From Bordetella sp. H567 (lineage in GTDB: Bacteria; Pseudomonadota; Gammaproteobacteria; Burkholderiales; Burkholderiaceae_B), in NCBI RefSeq assembly GCF_001704295.1, contig NZ_CP012334.1, positions 372,001 through 436,000 on the forward strand: a stretch of DNA of 64,000 bases. The letters run 5' to 3'. Positions 26,494-35,940 of the stretch are shown piece by piece; position 1 is the stretch's first letter; every line of letters starts with the position of its first letter. Under the pieces are notes generated by a model. That model had not been told where the DNA came from and did not search any database. It saw only the letters and a program-made list of their open reading frames with translations. The position numbers were made by a program, and so were the translations under genes.

Positions 26494-27873
26494 ATGACGC
26501 TTGCAGCCACCGGCGCTTCCAGTCGCACTCCAGAGCTCGTCGAGCCCGTCTCGACTGTCAAGACGGAAAAAGACACCTACGTCGCGAAAGTCAGCAAGCC
26601 CAGAGCCTCCTTCCGGCGCCGCTTTACCTTGGACCAACGGGGCGGCGCCACACGCAGAATGGTGGACACAAAGAACCCCGGTACGGCGCGCCATTCGTCG
26701 GCTGTGGCGGCACGCAAGGCGACCGCGGAATCCGCCGCCGCGCAGCTGGGGGACGCGCGAGCATACGCAGACGGCGGGCAAGCAAGTGACGGACGTCCGC
26801 GCGAAGGCCAGCTTGGTTACCCGGCAGGCCCGCATGGCGTCGTTATGCCAACGGCGCAATCCGGTGCAACTGCCGCGGGTTTGCCGCCCGCCGCGCCGTT
26901 CTCCACCGATGTTTCCCTGTCATCCGATACCCGGCCGCAACGTGCGGTCCAACAAGGCCCCATCCCCGGCGTGTCCGCCCCGAGCGGCGGCGGCGCAGCC
27001 ACGCCCTTGCGGCGCGCGGCCGCCCGCTTCGTGGACGCTTTCCATGGCCTTCGTACCTGGATCCACGACGGCGTCGGCGGCACGGGGCAGCGGTCCCGGC
27101 CAGCCCGCATACAGATCTCCGGGCCCATACAGATTTCAGATCCCATTCCTGATGCAAGCGGCGGCGCCGGCAGCAAATTCGCCCCGGCGCGTTCATCCGA
27201 GTTGCCCACCTACAAGTCGGCGGACCTGATAGCGGGTGTCGCCGACCTGCTCCGCAAGGACAAGCTGCTGGATACCATGGTCCGCTTTTCGGGTGCGGAC
27301 ATCACCTACGAGAAGCTGCTCTACCTGCTCGAACAGCGGTGGTATCGCATCCGGGTCGACGAGGCCGGGCTAGGCTTCGACGCGCCCTTGGGCGGAACGG
27401 CCGATTCCCTGGCCCGGCGTCTGGTGAGCACGCTGCGCAGCTATGAAGACCCATGGCGCATCCTGGCTTCGGTGCACGACCTCGCGGTCAAGCATCCGGA
27501 ACTCCTCGTGGCCCGCGAGCGGTACCTCGCCTACCGCGGCGAGCACTATCCGGATTTCGCCGCAATACTCGAGCGCTTGGGTGCGGTGTCGGCCGATGCG
27601 CCCGTGGACGCGATCAAGGCCAATATCGCGGCCAAGCGCGCCGAGAGCGAAGCGCAGGGGATTCCGTTCGACGTGGACGCTTATATCCTGGACAACCCGC
27701 TCGATCCCCAAGCCCCGCATCCCGTGACGGCCGGGCAGCTCAGCAAGGACCTGCAGAGACTCCAGCAATGCACGCCCGACATGGCCCGCTTCATCGAGCA
27801 AGTGGACTTGGCGGATTGTTTGCGGGAGTACCGGCTCCGGGAGGCGGCCGGCATGTCGGTCAGCCAATCGTAG
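26494..27873 (+). CDS. Protein of unknown family with long disordered N-terminus, 459 residues
   Basis: I do not recognise this protein. Residues 1-230 are low complexity, rich in Ser, Ala, Pro, Gly and Arg, including a basic stretch KPRASFRRRFTLDQRGG and a short internal repeat IQISGPIQISDPI. From about residue 232 (LPTYKSADLIAGVADLL) a compact helical domain follows to the end, with RFSGADITYEKLLYLLEQRWY and SYEDPWRILASVHDLAVKHP. There is no signal peptide or membrane segment. Like the gene 35 bp upstream it begins with a flexible basic N-terminus, so the two may encode products handled together, perhaps secreted; this is inference. The open frame extends far upstream inside the previous gene, but only this ATG follows its stop. 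Confidence 0.72.
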   Translation: MTLAATGASSRTPELVEPVSTVKTEKDTYVAKVSKPRASFRRRFTLDQRGGATRRMVDTKNPGTARHSSAVAARKATAESAAAQLGDARAYADGGQASDGRPREGQLGYPAGPHGVVMPTAQSGATAAGLPPAAPFSTDVSLSSDTRPQRAVQQGPIPGVSAPSGGGAATPLRRAAARFVDAFHGLRTWIHDGVGGTGQRSRPARIQISGPIQISDPIPDASGGAGSKFAPARSSELPTYKSADLIAGVADLLRKDKLLDTMVRFSGADITYEKLLYLLEQRWYRIRVDEAGLGFDAPLGGTADSLARRLVSTLRSYEDPWRILASVHDLAVKHPELLVARERYLAYRGEHYPDFAAILERLGAVSADAPVDAIKANIAAKRAESEAQGIPFDVDAYILDNPLDPQAPHPVTAGQLSKDLQRLQQCTPDMARFIEQVDLADCLREYRLREAAGMSVSQS

Positions 27874-27950
27874 CCCCGCGCGGTACCTGTTTCGAACCGG
27901 GCCGCTCATGAGCGGCTGCTAAACTCTGCGCAGTTTCCAGCGAGCGCGCC

Positions 27951-29105
27951 TTGGTTCGAGTACTTCACACATCAGATTGGCAGATCGGCAAGCTGTTCGG
28001 CCAGTTCGACGCGGACGACGCCGCCATCCTGGCGGATGCCCGTTTCCAGGTGGTCGAGCGCCTGGCGGATGCCGCTGCCGCGCATCGCGTGGACATGGTG
28101 CTGGTGGCGGGTGACGTCTTCGACGCACAAACCGTCACCGACCGCACCGTCCATCGCCTTTTCAACGCCATGGGCGGCTACGGCGGGCCATGGGTACTCA
28201 TACCCGGCAACCATGATGCCGCCTTGAGCGAATCCGTCTGGACCCGCGCCGCGCGGCTGAACGCGATCCCGCGGCATGTGCATGTTTGCCTGGCGCCGCA
28301 ACCGCTTGTTCTGCGGGAACAGGGCGTGGCCATCCTGCCCGCCCCCCTGACCCAGCGCAACACCTACACCGATCTGACGGAATGGTTCGCCGGCGCGGAT
28401 ACCGCGCCTGGCCTGCTGCGTATCGGCATGGCGCATGGCAGCGTGCAGGGCATCCTGGCCGAAGACATAGACTCGCCCAATCCCATCGGCACTGGCCGGG
28501 CACGGCAGGCCCGTCTGGATTACCTGGCGCTCGGGGATTGGCACGGATCCCGGCAGATCGACGATAGAACCTGGTATAGCGGTACGCCCGAAACCGATCG
28601 CTTTCGGGGCAATACGTCGGGCCAGGCCCTGCTGGTGGAATTGGAAGGGCCCGGCGCCGCGCCGGCCGTCACGCCGCTGGCTACCGGTGCCTACCGCTGG
28701 CGGACGGAAAGCCTGCGGATGCAGGTTCCCAGCGATATCGAACATGCCGTGCTGCGGCTGGAATCCTTGGGCGCCAAGGATGTCGTACAGCTGGATTGCG
28801 CCGGACAAGTGGATCTGGACGGCTACCGGCGGTTGCAGCGGGCCATCGGGCAGGCGCGTGGCGCCACCCGTGCGCTGCTTGCCGATTTGTCCGCGCTGAC
28901 GCTGCGGCCCACCGACCACGACATCGAAGGGTTGCAGGCGGACGGCTATCTGGGCGAGGTCATCGCGGCCTTGCGTGGCCGGCAGGACGGCCCGGACAGC
29001 CAGATCGCACGGGATGCGCTGGCGTTGCTGGCGGGCATCCTGGACCGGCGCGCGGGGCTGCAGGATGCCGCGGCCCAGCCCGTTCCCGCGGAAGGCACGC
29101 CTTGA
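27951..29105 (+). CDS. SbcD/YhaO-like metallophosphoesterase (DNA repair exonuclease subunit)
   Basis: A 384-residue calcineurin-like nuclease, the Mre11-type partner of the ATPase encoded next. The phosphoesterase motifs are present: Asp9 in HTSDWQIGK, Asp55 in VLVAGDVFD, GNHDA at 86-90, His162 in GMAHGSV and DWH at 196-198. The usual Asp-x-His of motif I is Asp-x-Gln here, a variant seen in YhaO-like exonucleases. The start is TTG at 27951, which begins right at the conserved first strand; there is no alternative. The next gene starts inside its last codons (4-bp overlap), indicating translational coupling and a two-subunit complex acting on DNA ends. Confidence 0.92.
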   Translation: MVRVLHTSDWQIGKLFGQFDADDAAILADARFQVVERLADAAAAHRVDMVLVAGDVFDAQTVTDRTVHRLFNAMGGYGGPWVLIPGNHDAALSESVWTRAARLNAIPRHVHVCLAPQPLVLREQGVAILPAPLTQRNTYTDLTEWFAGADTAPGLLRIGMAHGSVQGILAEDIDSPNPIGTGRARQARLDYLALGDWHGSRQIDDRTWYSGTPETDRFRGNTSGQALLVELEGPGAAPAVTPLATGAYRWRTESLRMQVPSDIEHAVLRLESLGAKDVVQLDCAGQVDLDGYRRLQRAIGQARGATRALLADLSALTLRPTDHDIEGLQADGYLGEVIAALRGRQDGPDSQIARDALALLAGILDRRAGLQDAAAQPVPAEGTP

Positions 29106-31747
29106 AGCTCACCCACATCCGCGTCGAGCAATTCCGGCAATTCCGCGAGGCCATCGAGATCGGTGACCTGCAGGATGGCATCAATCTGTTCTCGGGACCC
29201 AACGAGGCGGGAAAGAGCACCCTCGTTGCCGCGATCCGGGCGGCATTTTTTGAACGCTTCCGTTCCAGCGCCGCCGAAGACTTCCGGCCGTGGGACGAGC
29301 CCTCGGCTTCGCCCGCGGTGACGATCGCCTTCGAACATGCCGGGCAGCAATATCAGCTGATGAAGCGCTTCCTGGGCCGCAAACGTTGCGAGCTTCATGT
29401 GGGCGCACGCCTGCTCGACGGCGCGGAGGCCGAAGAAGCCCTCGCCGTGCTGCTGGGTTTCCAGCACGCGGGCAAAGGCGCCAGCAAGGCGGAACACTGG
29501 GGCATCCCCGGACTTCTCTGGATACAACAGGGCAGTGGGCAGGATATCCGCGAGCCCGTCGCGCATGCGACGGGCCACCTTCGCACGGCGCTCGATGCGT
29601 CGCTGGGCGAGGTCGCGAGCACGCAAGGCGACGATGTCATCGCGGAAGTCCAGGCGGCGCGCGATGCCTTGCTGACGCCTTCCACGGGCAAGCCCAAGGG
29701 CGTCTACGCGACGGCGCTGGAAAAAACGGCGGAGCTGCAATCCGTGCTGGCGGGCTTGCAGGCCGAGATTGCCGAATATCGCCACAAGGTCGACCAATTG
29801 GCGGCGCTGCGCCGCGAGCATCAGGAGGATGCCGCGCAACAGCCCTGGGCGGTGTTTCGCGCACAGGAAAAAGCGGCGGCCGAAACCCTGCGCGAGATCC
29901 AGGGATTGCAGGACGCGCTGGCCATGGAACGTACCCAGGCAGGGCGGTGGGAAAGCAGTGCGGAGCTGGCGCGTAGTCGCCTGGAAGCGCATGCGGCGGA
30001 AGAACGCGCGGTTCTTGCCCGGCAGGAGGCCTTCGAAAGGGCAACGGCCGCCCACGCTGCCGCGGTGGCGTCGGTGGATCCCTGGCGCCTGCAGTTGGAG
30101 CAAGCCGAGTCTGCCCTGGCGAGCGCGCGCCGACAGCTGCACGACGCCCGCCAGGAGGAAGCGCGGCAGCGATGGGCGCACGAGCGCGCCGCCACGCAGG
30201 CCATGCTGAATGCCGCAACACAGGCGCTGGCCCGGGCGGAGGCTGAACAGGCGCGTCTGATCGAACACAGGCGTCAGGCGTCGGCCTGCCGGATCGACGA
30301 AAAAGACGTCCAGCGCTTGCGTGAAGCCGATCTTGCCCTGCGGGAGCTGGAGCTTCGCCGCGGCGGCGTGGCGACCCGGCTGCGCTACCGGCTGAACGGC
30401 CAGGCACGGATCGACGTGGGCGGTGAAGTTGTCGGCGGAGCCGGCGAACGCCAGCTGATCGCCCCGACCATCCTGGGCCTGCCGGGCCTGGGCGAGCTCG
30501 AAATCATCCCGGGCGGCGCCGACCTGGCGGCACTGCGGCGCGAGCAGGACGAATGGATGGCGCGACGCCATGATTTGCTCCAGGGCGCCGGTGTTGCCAG
30601 CCTGCAGGACGCGGAAGCGCGGCTAGTCGCGCACGCCAGGCATCTGGCCGAAGCGCGTAATGCCGAGGCCACGCTGAAGGGGCTGGCCCCGCGCGGCATC
30701 GAGGCATTGCGCGCGGAACTGGCGGACGCCCAGGCACGCATCGTAGATATGGACGCGGCCGCGGCCCGGGGTGTGGTGGCGGAAGATGGCCGGACGCGGC
30801 TTTCCGTGCCGGACGCCGAAGCAGCGGCCGCGGCGGCGGAAGATGCCGTACGGCGAGCCACCGAAGGCTGGCATGCGGCGCAATTGGCCGAAGGCCATGC
30901 CCGGGCGCGGGCCGAGGCCGCGGGACGGGAACGGGATACCGCGCGCGCCGCCATGGATACCGAGGGACGCGCCGGCAGGGTGGCGGAGACGGAGCGTGAA
31001 CTGGCGCACGCCAGCGCCGAACGCCACGCCGCCCTGGCTCGGGCGCAAGCCCTGGAACGCCAGGTGGCGCAGTCGCGTCCGGACATCCTCAGACAGGACA
31101 TCGAACGTTTCCGCCGCAGCGCCGAGCAACACGAAAAGCGCCATAACGACCGGCGTGATGCCTTGTTCCGGCTGGAAGCGGAACTGCAAGTGGCCGGCGC
31201 CCAAGGCCTGGATGAGCGGGTGGCCGAGGTATCGCGCGACCTGGCGCAGGCGCAGCGGCAGGCCGCGGAACTGGAACAACGGGCGCGCACGCTGGATTAT
31301 CTGCTGGACTTGCTGCGCGACAAGCGCGATACGCTGACGCGGCGGCTGCAGGCACCGCTGCGCCTGCGCCTGCAGCATTATGTCGACCTGCTTTTTCCGC
31401 AGGCGCGCATCGATATCGATGAAGACCTGATGCTGGGCGCGTTGACGCGCCCGGGCCGCGCGGGAGTCGAAACCAGTGCTTTCGACGCCCTGAGTTTCGG
31501 GGCGCGGGAACAGATGGGCGTCATCGCGCGTCTGGCCTATGCGGATCTGTTGCGCGACGCGGGGCGGCCCACCTTGATCATCCTGGACGATGCCCTGGTC
31601 CACAGCGACGATGTCCGCCTCGCGCAGATGAAGCGTGTGCTCTACGACGCGGGAACGCGGCATCAGATCCTGCTCTTTACCTGCCATCCGGCGGACTGGC
31701 GCGACATCGGGGTGGCGCCTCGTCCGCTGGACGGCGCGTTGCCCTGA
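29102..31747 (+). CDS. SbcC/YhaN-like SMC-type ATPase (AAA family)
   Basis: An 881-residue Rad50/SbcC-like ATPase. Walker A is GPNEAGKST at residues 32-40, and Walker B with the signature tail is LIILDDALVHSD near residue 823. Between them are long coiled-coil arms rich in Ala, Glu, Arg and Gln (about residues 180-330 and 470-740) flanking a middle region with no clear CxxC zinc hook (RIDVGGEVVGGAGERQ). Such a centre is typical of YhaN rather than SbcC. The start is TTG at 29102, with GGAAGG six bases upstream and its TTGA overlapping the stop of the nuclease gene. Role: opening or holding DNA ends for the nuclease in repair or recombination. Confidence 0.9.
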   Translation: MKLTHIRVEQFRQFREAIEIGDLQDGINLFSGPNEAGKSTLVAAIRAAFFERFRSSAAEDFRPWDEPSASPAVTIAFEHAGQQYQLMKRFLGRKRCELHVGARLLDGAEAEEALAVLLGFQHAGKGASKAEHWGIPGLLWIQQGSGQDIREPVAHATGHLRTALDASLGEVASTQGDDVIAEVQAARDALLTPSTGKPKGVYATALEKTAELQSVLAGLQAEIAEYRHKVDQLAALRREHQEDAAQQPWAVFRAQEKAAAETLREIQGLQDALAMERTQAGRWESSAELARSRLEAHAAEERAVLARQEAFERATAAHAAAVASVDPWRLQLEQAESALASARRQLHDARQEEARQRWAHERAATQAMLNAATQALARAEAEQARLIEHRRQASACRIDEKDVQRLREADLALRELELRRGGVATRLRYRLNGQARIDVGGEVVGGAGERQLIAPTILGLPGLGELEIIPGGADLAALRREQDEWMARRHDLLQGAGVASLQDAEARLVAHARHLAEARNAEATLKGLAPRGIEALRAELADAQARIVDMDAAAARGVVAEDGRTRLSVPDAEAAAAAAEDAVRRATEGWHAAQLAEGHARARAEAAGRERDTARAAMDTEGRAGRVAETERELAHASAERHAALARAQALERQVAQSRPDILRQDIERFRRSAEQHEKRHNDRRDALFRLEAELQVAGAQGLDERVAEVSRDLAQAQRQAAELEQRARTLDYLLDLLRDKRDTLTRRLQAPLRLRLQHYVDLLFPQARIDIDEDLMLGALTRPGRAGVETSAFDALSFGAREQMGVIARLAYADLLRDAGRPTLIILDDALVHSDDVRLAQMKRVLYDAGTRHQILLFTCHPADWRDIGVAPRPLDGALP

Positions 31748-32062
31748 CGGGAAACGGAGCGGTATCGGACATCGCCCCGGCTTGTAGGAAGTTACGTATC
31801 TACGCCGTGGCGTTACGGGGAGGCGTCCGGGTTCGCGGTAAACTGCCTCCATCCCGATATATTGGGGCCGAACCCCCGGGGAGCCCTATCCGGTTCCCGG
31901 TAGTTGCGTCGCCCACCTGCCGGCGCGATACGGTGTCATCGCTTCATGTCGCCGTATTGCGACAGAAAGTGGTGTTAAACGTCACATACAGTTACACTAA
32001 TACAGGCAAACTCCTAAAATCATTCATGACGGAACTGCGGCTCCCTTTGGAATAGTAGGACT
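31748..32062. promoter_or_regulatory. Intergenic region before the GT9 gene
   Basis: This 315-bp gap has no supported gene. From about 31960 to 32035 it turns AT-rich, the most likely promoter zone for the downstream glycosyltransferase. Just before it a 9-bp inverted repeat (GCGATACGG at 31925, CCGTATTGC at 31952, one mismatch) could be an operator or a leader hairpin. I assign no -35/-10 pair. Confidence 0.35.
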
Positions 32063-33040
32063 ATGCCCATACCATCCGGCGACATGCCCCCGTACGACAA
32101 GGCCCGAGCGCTCAGCGACTTGCGCGGCGCCGGCCGTGTCGCGCTGCTGATGGCGCCCCGGCTTGGCGACACCCTGCTCATGATGACGCTGGCCCAGAAC
32201 CTGGCCGTGCATGGGCGGCAGGTGACGGTGTTTGGCGACTATGTCCATGCGCTACGCGAATGGTTTCCGACCATGGACGTGCGGCCGTCCTTGCCTCAAG
32301 CCCAAGCCCGCGACACGCTGGCCGCCTTCGACTGCGTCGGCCAGATGCACATCGGCTGGCCGTATACCCTGCACGATTGCCACGACCGCTATTTTTATTA
32401 CGACGCCCATGTGGTCGTGACCGGGCGTGGCTTCGTCAAGCTGTTCCAGATCCGCGATTTCTGCCGGGATGAGCTGTCCTTGCCTGGCGCCACCACGGAC
32501 AACGCCCTGCAGCCGCTGAATCGGGCCGCGCATCGGTCCAGCCCCGGACGCATCGTTCTGCATCCCACCTCGACGGAGGCGCTGCGCTGTTGGGCGCCGC
32601 AGCACTTCGAGGCGCTGGGCTTGCGGCTGCTCAAAGACGGATACGAACCCAATTTCCTGGTGGCGCCACACGAGCGCGCGGAGTGGACCTTCCTGCGGGA
32701 TGCCGGCCTGAAGGTACCGGAACTGGCATCGCTCTCGGACGTCGCGACGCTGATCCATGCATCCGGGTGGTTCATCGGCAATGAATCCGGCCTTGGACAC
32801 CTGGCGTCCAACCTCGGTGTGCCCACGTTGTCGGTTACCGGGCGTCCTACCCGGACCAAGGCGTGGCGTCCGGCCTGGGCGACCTCGCGCATCGTCTATC
32901 CCGCCTATATCCCCGGCGGCCGCTGGCGCGATCGCCTTTGGCGGCACTGGCTGTCTCCGCGCAGCGTCATGTGGGCATTCCGCCGCCTGCAGCAGGACGA
33001 TCGCCGCAATCCCGTCGTGCCTCCGTGGACCGCCGCGTGA
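32063..33040 (+). CDS. Glycosyltransferase family 9 (heptosyltransferase-like)
   Basis: A 325-residue GT-B-fold enzyme of the LPS heptosyltransferase group (GT9), which adds ADP-heptose or a related sugar to lipopolysaccharide on the inner face of the membrane. The N-terminal phosphate loop region VALLMAPRLGDTLLMMTLAQNL matches the family's Gly-Asp-x2 motif, and the donor-binding C-terminal motif is FIGNESGLGHLASNLGVPTL. A variant of the heptosyltransferase core, it lacks the classic D-T-G-x2-H and has NESGLGH instead, so the sugar may differ. ATG 32063 follows AGTAGGA. The neighbouring O-antigen ligase supports an LPS role. Confidence 0.85.
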   Translation: MPIPSGDMPPYDKARALSDLRGAGRVALLMAPRLGDTLLMMTLAQNLAVHGRQVTVFGDYVHALREWFPTMDVRPSLPQAQARDTLAAFDCVGQMHIGWPYTLHDCHDRYFYYDAHVVVTGRGFVKLFQIRDFCRDELSLPGATTDNALQPLNRAAHRSSPGRIVLHPTSTEALRCWAPQHFEALGLRLLKDGYEPNFLVAPHERAEWTFLRDAGLKVPELASLSDVATLIHASGWFIGNESGLGHLASNLGVPTLSVTGRPTRTKAWRPAWATSRIVYPAYIPGGRWRDRLWRHWLSPRSVMWAFRRLQQDDRRNPVVPPWTAA

Positions 33041-33166
33041 CGTCGCGGTCCGGCTGTTTGACCCATTCCACCCGCAAGTGGCAAGCTTGCGTCGCACCAC
33101 CGAGGCAGCCCGAATCATGCATGGGGTGTACGAATCGGTATTGCCCCCATTTCGTGATTTGAGTTT

Positions 33167-34459
33167 ATGCCTCCGTTATATTTCCGTTCGGCCGCGATAC
33201 TCGCGCTCCTGGTCCCCGCGTGTGCCTTGACCAGCGCCGCGGCGGGACCCACGCTGCTCTACGTGGCCGGCCTGCTGGCCATCGTCGCCATCGTCCACAA
33301 TAGCGCGCGGCGCTTCGAGCCGGCGGACTGGCGGTCCCTGATGCCCGTGATGATCGCCTTATGCGCGCCGCTGGCTTCGGTGCTCTTGACTACCGCCATC
33401 GTGAATGGCGCCTGGAGCGCCTCCGAATTCGAAAAGTTCTTTCGTTTCGCGCTGGCCTGTCCGATCTGCTGGCTGCTGCTGCGGGCGCCCGCGCGGTGGT
33501 TGCAGCAGGTGCAATGGAGCCTGCTCTTCAGCGCCTTGGCCGGCTCCATCATGCTGGTGGTCATCATGCACGCTGTCGGATTGGGCCGAGGCACCGTCAG
33601 CGATTTCGGCGGCAGGTACAACGCCGTGGCGTTCGCCGATCTGACCCTGTTCTTCGGCCTCGCGTCGCTGTTGACGCTGCCGTGGACGCTGAGCCGATGG
33701 CCCCGTCTGGAACGGTGGCTGAAGATCGTCGCCGCTGCGTTGGCGCTGTATGCCACCTGGCTGTCGCAGACGCGCAGCAGCTGGATGCTGCTTCCGGTAT
33801 TCGGTCTGGTGGTGCTGCTGTCCCGCGCCCATTGGTCGCGCAAGACCAAGGGGCTTTTCGTTGCCGGTGTCGTCGTCGTTCTGGCGGCAGGCTCGCTCGT
33901 ACTGTGGGAGTCGCACAGCAGCCGCATGCAGGAAGTCGCCTCGGACGTGGAAGCGTACATGCATGATGCGGACCGGGACACGTCGGTCGGCATCCGCATG
34001 CAGCTGTGGCACGCGTCCTGGCTGATGTTCCTGGACCATCCCGTGATCGGAACCGGCGCCCGCAACTTCCGCGCAAACCTGGCCGAGCTGCGCGACCGCG
34101 GCATCGTGACGCCGCTGGTGGCGAGCGATTACGGCGAGCCGCATAACGACCTGATCGCCGCCATGGCGGGCTATGGCGCCGTGGGCCTGCTGGCGATGCT
34201 CTGCCTGTATCTCTTGCCTGCCGCGGTGTTCTATCGCCGCTTGTTTTCGCCGGATCCCGTGATCCAGGTAGGCGCTCAGATTGGTCTGCTGTTTTGTCTG
34301 GGCTATACGGTATTCAGTCTTACCGAGATGATGTTCCGCAACATGCGTAGCGTCCCCATCTATGGCGTCACGATGGTCCTGCTGTTTGCATTGACCTCCG
34401 TGCGACGCCCGCATCCCGTCGTCACCCGGCCGGATGCCGTGCCGCAGGCAAGCACCTGA
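33167..34459 (+). CDS. O-antigen ligase family membrane protein (WaaL/Wzy_C)
   Basis: A polytopic inner-membrane protein of 430 residues with about 10-12 helices and one larger periplasmic loop. The Wzy_C signature is visible in the loop: the tract SVGIRMQLWHASWLMFLDHP then VIGTGARNFRANLAELRD, followed by GEPHNDLIAAMAGYGAVGLL, whose His is the catalytic candidate in WaaL proteins. It would join O-antigen or another undecaprenyl-linked glycan to the lipid A core in the periplasm. Wzy polymerases share the fold, so ligase versus polymerase is not settled, though the NFRANL-x-EPHND pattern favours ligase. It lies 126 bp after the GT9 gene on the same strand. Confidence 0.87.
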   Translation: MPPLYFRSAAILALLVPACALTSAAAGPTLLYVAGLLAIVAIVHNSARRFEPADWRSLMPVMIALCAPLASVLLTTAIVNGAWSASEFEKFFRFALACPICWLLLRAPARWLQQVQWSLLFSALAGSIMLVVIMHAVGLGRGTVSDFGGRYNAVAFADLTLFFGLASLLTLPWTLSRWPRLERWLKIVAAALALYATWLSQTRSSWMLLPVFGLVVLLSRAHWSRKTKGLFVAGVVVVLAAGSLVLWESHSSRMQEVASDVEAYMHDADRDTSVGIRMQLWHASWLMFLDHPVIGTGARNFRANLAELRDRGIVTPLVASDYGEPHNDLIAAMAGYGAVGLLAMLCLYLLPAAVFYRRLFSPDPVIQVGAQIGLLFCLGYTVFSLTEMMFRNMRSVPIYGVTMVLLFALTSVRRPHPVVTRPDAVPQAST

Positions 34460-34797
34460 GGGCTTTTTCAACGGTGTTTCCTTACGCTGCCTGGGCATGG
34501 CACGTCCAAGGGGCGTACATGCCGCAGGTGCCGCCAGGATCTACACCGGCGTCCGGCCACGTCCGGCGCACCGCCTCCGTTTGCGCAGGCATTGAACGTC
34601 TTATGCCCAGTCGACAGCGCTTTTAGTTTCGTCCGATTCTTCTTGGAAGCGGGAACAATGGCGTAACGTTTCTGCAAACTTGCCCGAGGTTTTCCGTAGC
34701 GGACGCGGTGATGCCGTGTGGCTTGCACGCGGGTTCCGCACCACGCCACGGTACCGATCGGCGCGCGTTCCCGCGCGCCTTACCTGTCGGAGACGCT
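34460..34797. other. 338-bp gap without a gene
   Basis: No supported coding frame or RNA gene is seen here. GC content is lower around 34605-34700, which may hold the promoter of the following gene. Open frames on both strands are short and lack ribosome-binding sites. Confidence 0.4.
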
Positions 34798-35844
34798 ATG
34801 GGCAAGTTCACTGAAGAACAGCTGCAGCTCGCGAGTTCGCTCGCCTTGGAGCGCAGTTTCGTGCTTGGAAATACGTACCTTACGGATAAGGATGCCGCCT
34901 TCGCCGGCGGCGGGTTCGTCGAAGGGCTGGGAAGCGACGACGCCGACGTCGACATCTACGTGATCCGCGAGTCGCACCTGACCATGGCGCAGGTCGATGC
35001 GCGGCGCTACGACCGCATCGTCGGACGTGGCGGGGCGCGCCTGACCGCCCGCGACCGCAAGGCGGAAATCTGCCGCATCTATATCGTGGTGCCCGGCACC
35101 TCCATCAAGGTCGGCTTGCATTACCGCACCTGGGACGAGCTGAACGGCCTCACGATCGCCATCCACCTGCTTCACGAGGCTGGGCATCGCAATCCCTTGG
35201 CGTCCGCCGAACCTTTGCCCTTGCGCGACCTGCTCTTCCTTCATCGGCTCTACACCGCGCACGACATCCAGGGGCCGGACCGCTTGGCCCGCGTGCGCCA
35301 TGAAATCGGGCGCCACAGGTTCCTGCACTTGTTGTATCGACGCAAGGCATGCAGTCACGCCTTGCTCGCCAACCTGCTCCATGCCTGGAGCCAGGGCGCG
35401 TGGCGCCAATGCGCCGCGCTGGCCCACGAAATGGCGGTCGCTCATTTCCAGGCCTATACCCATCTGCTCGGCAATACCCACTACCACCCGGTATGGATCC
35501 TGCCCTACGCCCGGTATCGCGGCGTGCCGGAATCCCTGGTCTCCAAGCTGGTGCGCATCATGGTCGACAAAGAGTCGTCCAGCGATGAAGAGGGCAGGCG
35601 CTTCGTGGTCGGATGCCTGGACTTCATCGACGAGGTCATGGCGGCGGCGGTCAACCCGCTAAGCCGCGTCAGCGGACACTCCTGCCGGGAAGCCGCATGC
35701 GCAACCCTGGAAATCCAGCTGGCCCGGCAGCCGCATGCCTGCCCAGAGTGGGAAGCCGCCTATTACCGCAAGGTATATGGCATGAACGACATCATGATGC
35801 GCGAGTGGCTGGAACGCTACGGCGACGCGATCCGCGTGCCGTAG
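34798..35844 (+). CDS. Unrecognised protein with nucleotidyltransferase-fold signature, 348 residues
   Basis: I do not recognise the family as a whole. Near the N-terminus it has AFAGGGFVEGLGSDDADVDIYVI: a glycine pair at residues 38-39, ten residues, then Asp50-x-Asp52 in a hydrophobic strand. This fits the DNA polymerase-beta nucleotidyltransferase pattern hG[GS]-x9-13-DhDh, where the two aspartates bind magnesium. The third carboxylate is not obvious; the expected strand reads SIKVGLHYRTWDELN. The rest is helical and ends with EWEAAYYRKVYGMNDIMM. It is cytosolic, with no membrane segment. GGAG five bases before ATG 34798 sets the start. It lies between the LPS genes and an exporter; antibiotic, nucleotide or protein modification are all possible. 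Confidence 0.8.
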   Translation: MGKFTEEQLQLASSLALERSFVLGNTYLTDKDAAFAGGGFVEGLGSDDADVDIYVIRESHLTMAQVDARRYDRIVGRGGARLTARDRKAEICRIYIVVPGTSIKVGLHYRTWDELNGLTIAIHLLHEAGHRNPLASAEPLPLRDLLFLHRLYTAHDIQGPDRLARVRHEIGRHRFLHLLYRRKACSHALLANLLHAWSQGAWRQCAALAHEMAVAHFQAYTHLLGNTHYHPVWILPYARYRGVPESLVSKLVRIMVDKESSSDEEGRRFVVGCLDFIDEVMAAAVNPLSRVSGHSCREAACATLEIQLARQPHACPEWEAAYYRKVYGMNDIMMREWLERYGDAIRVP

Positions 35845-35940
35845 CGGCTTGCCGCCGCCTTCGACACTTCGGCGCGTACCGAAGCAAAGCGCTCGCACGG
35901 TCCCTACACTGAGCTCGTGGAACTCGGAGGGCACGAGCAC

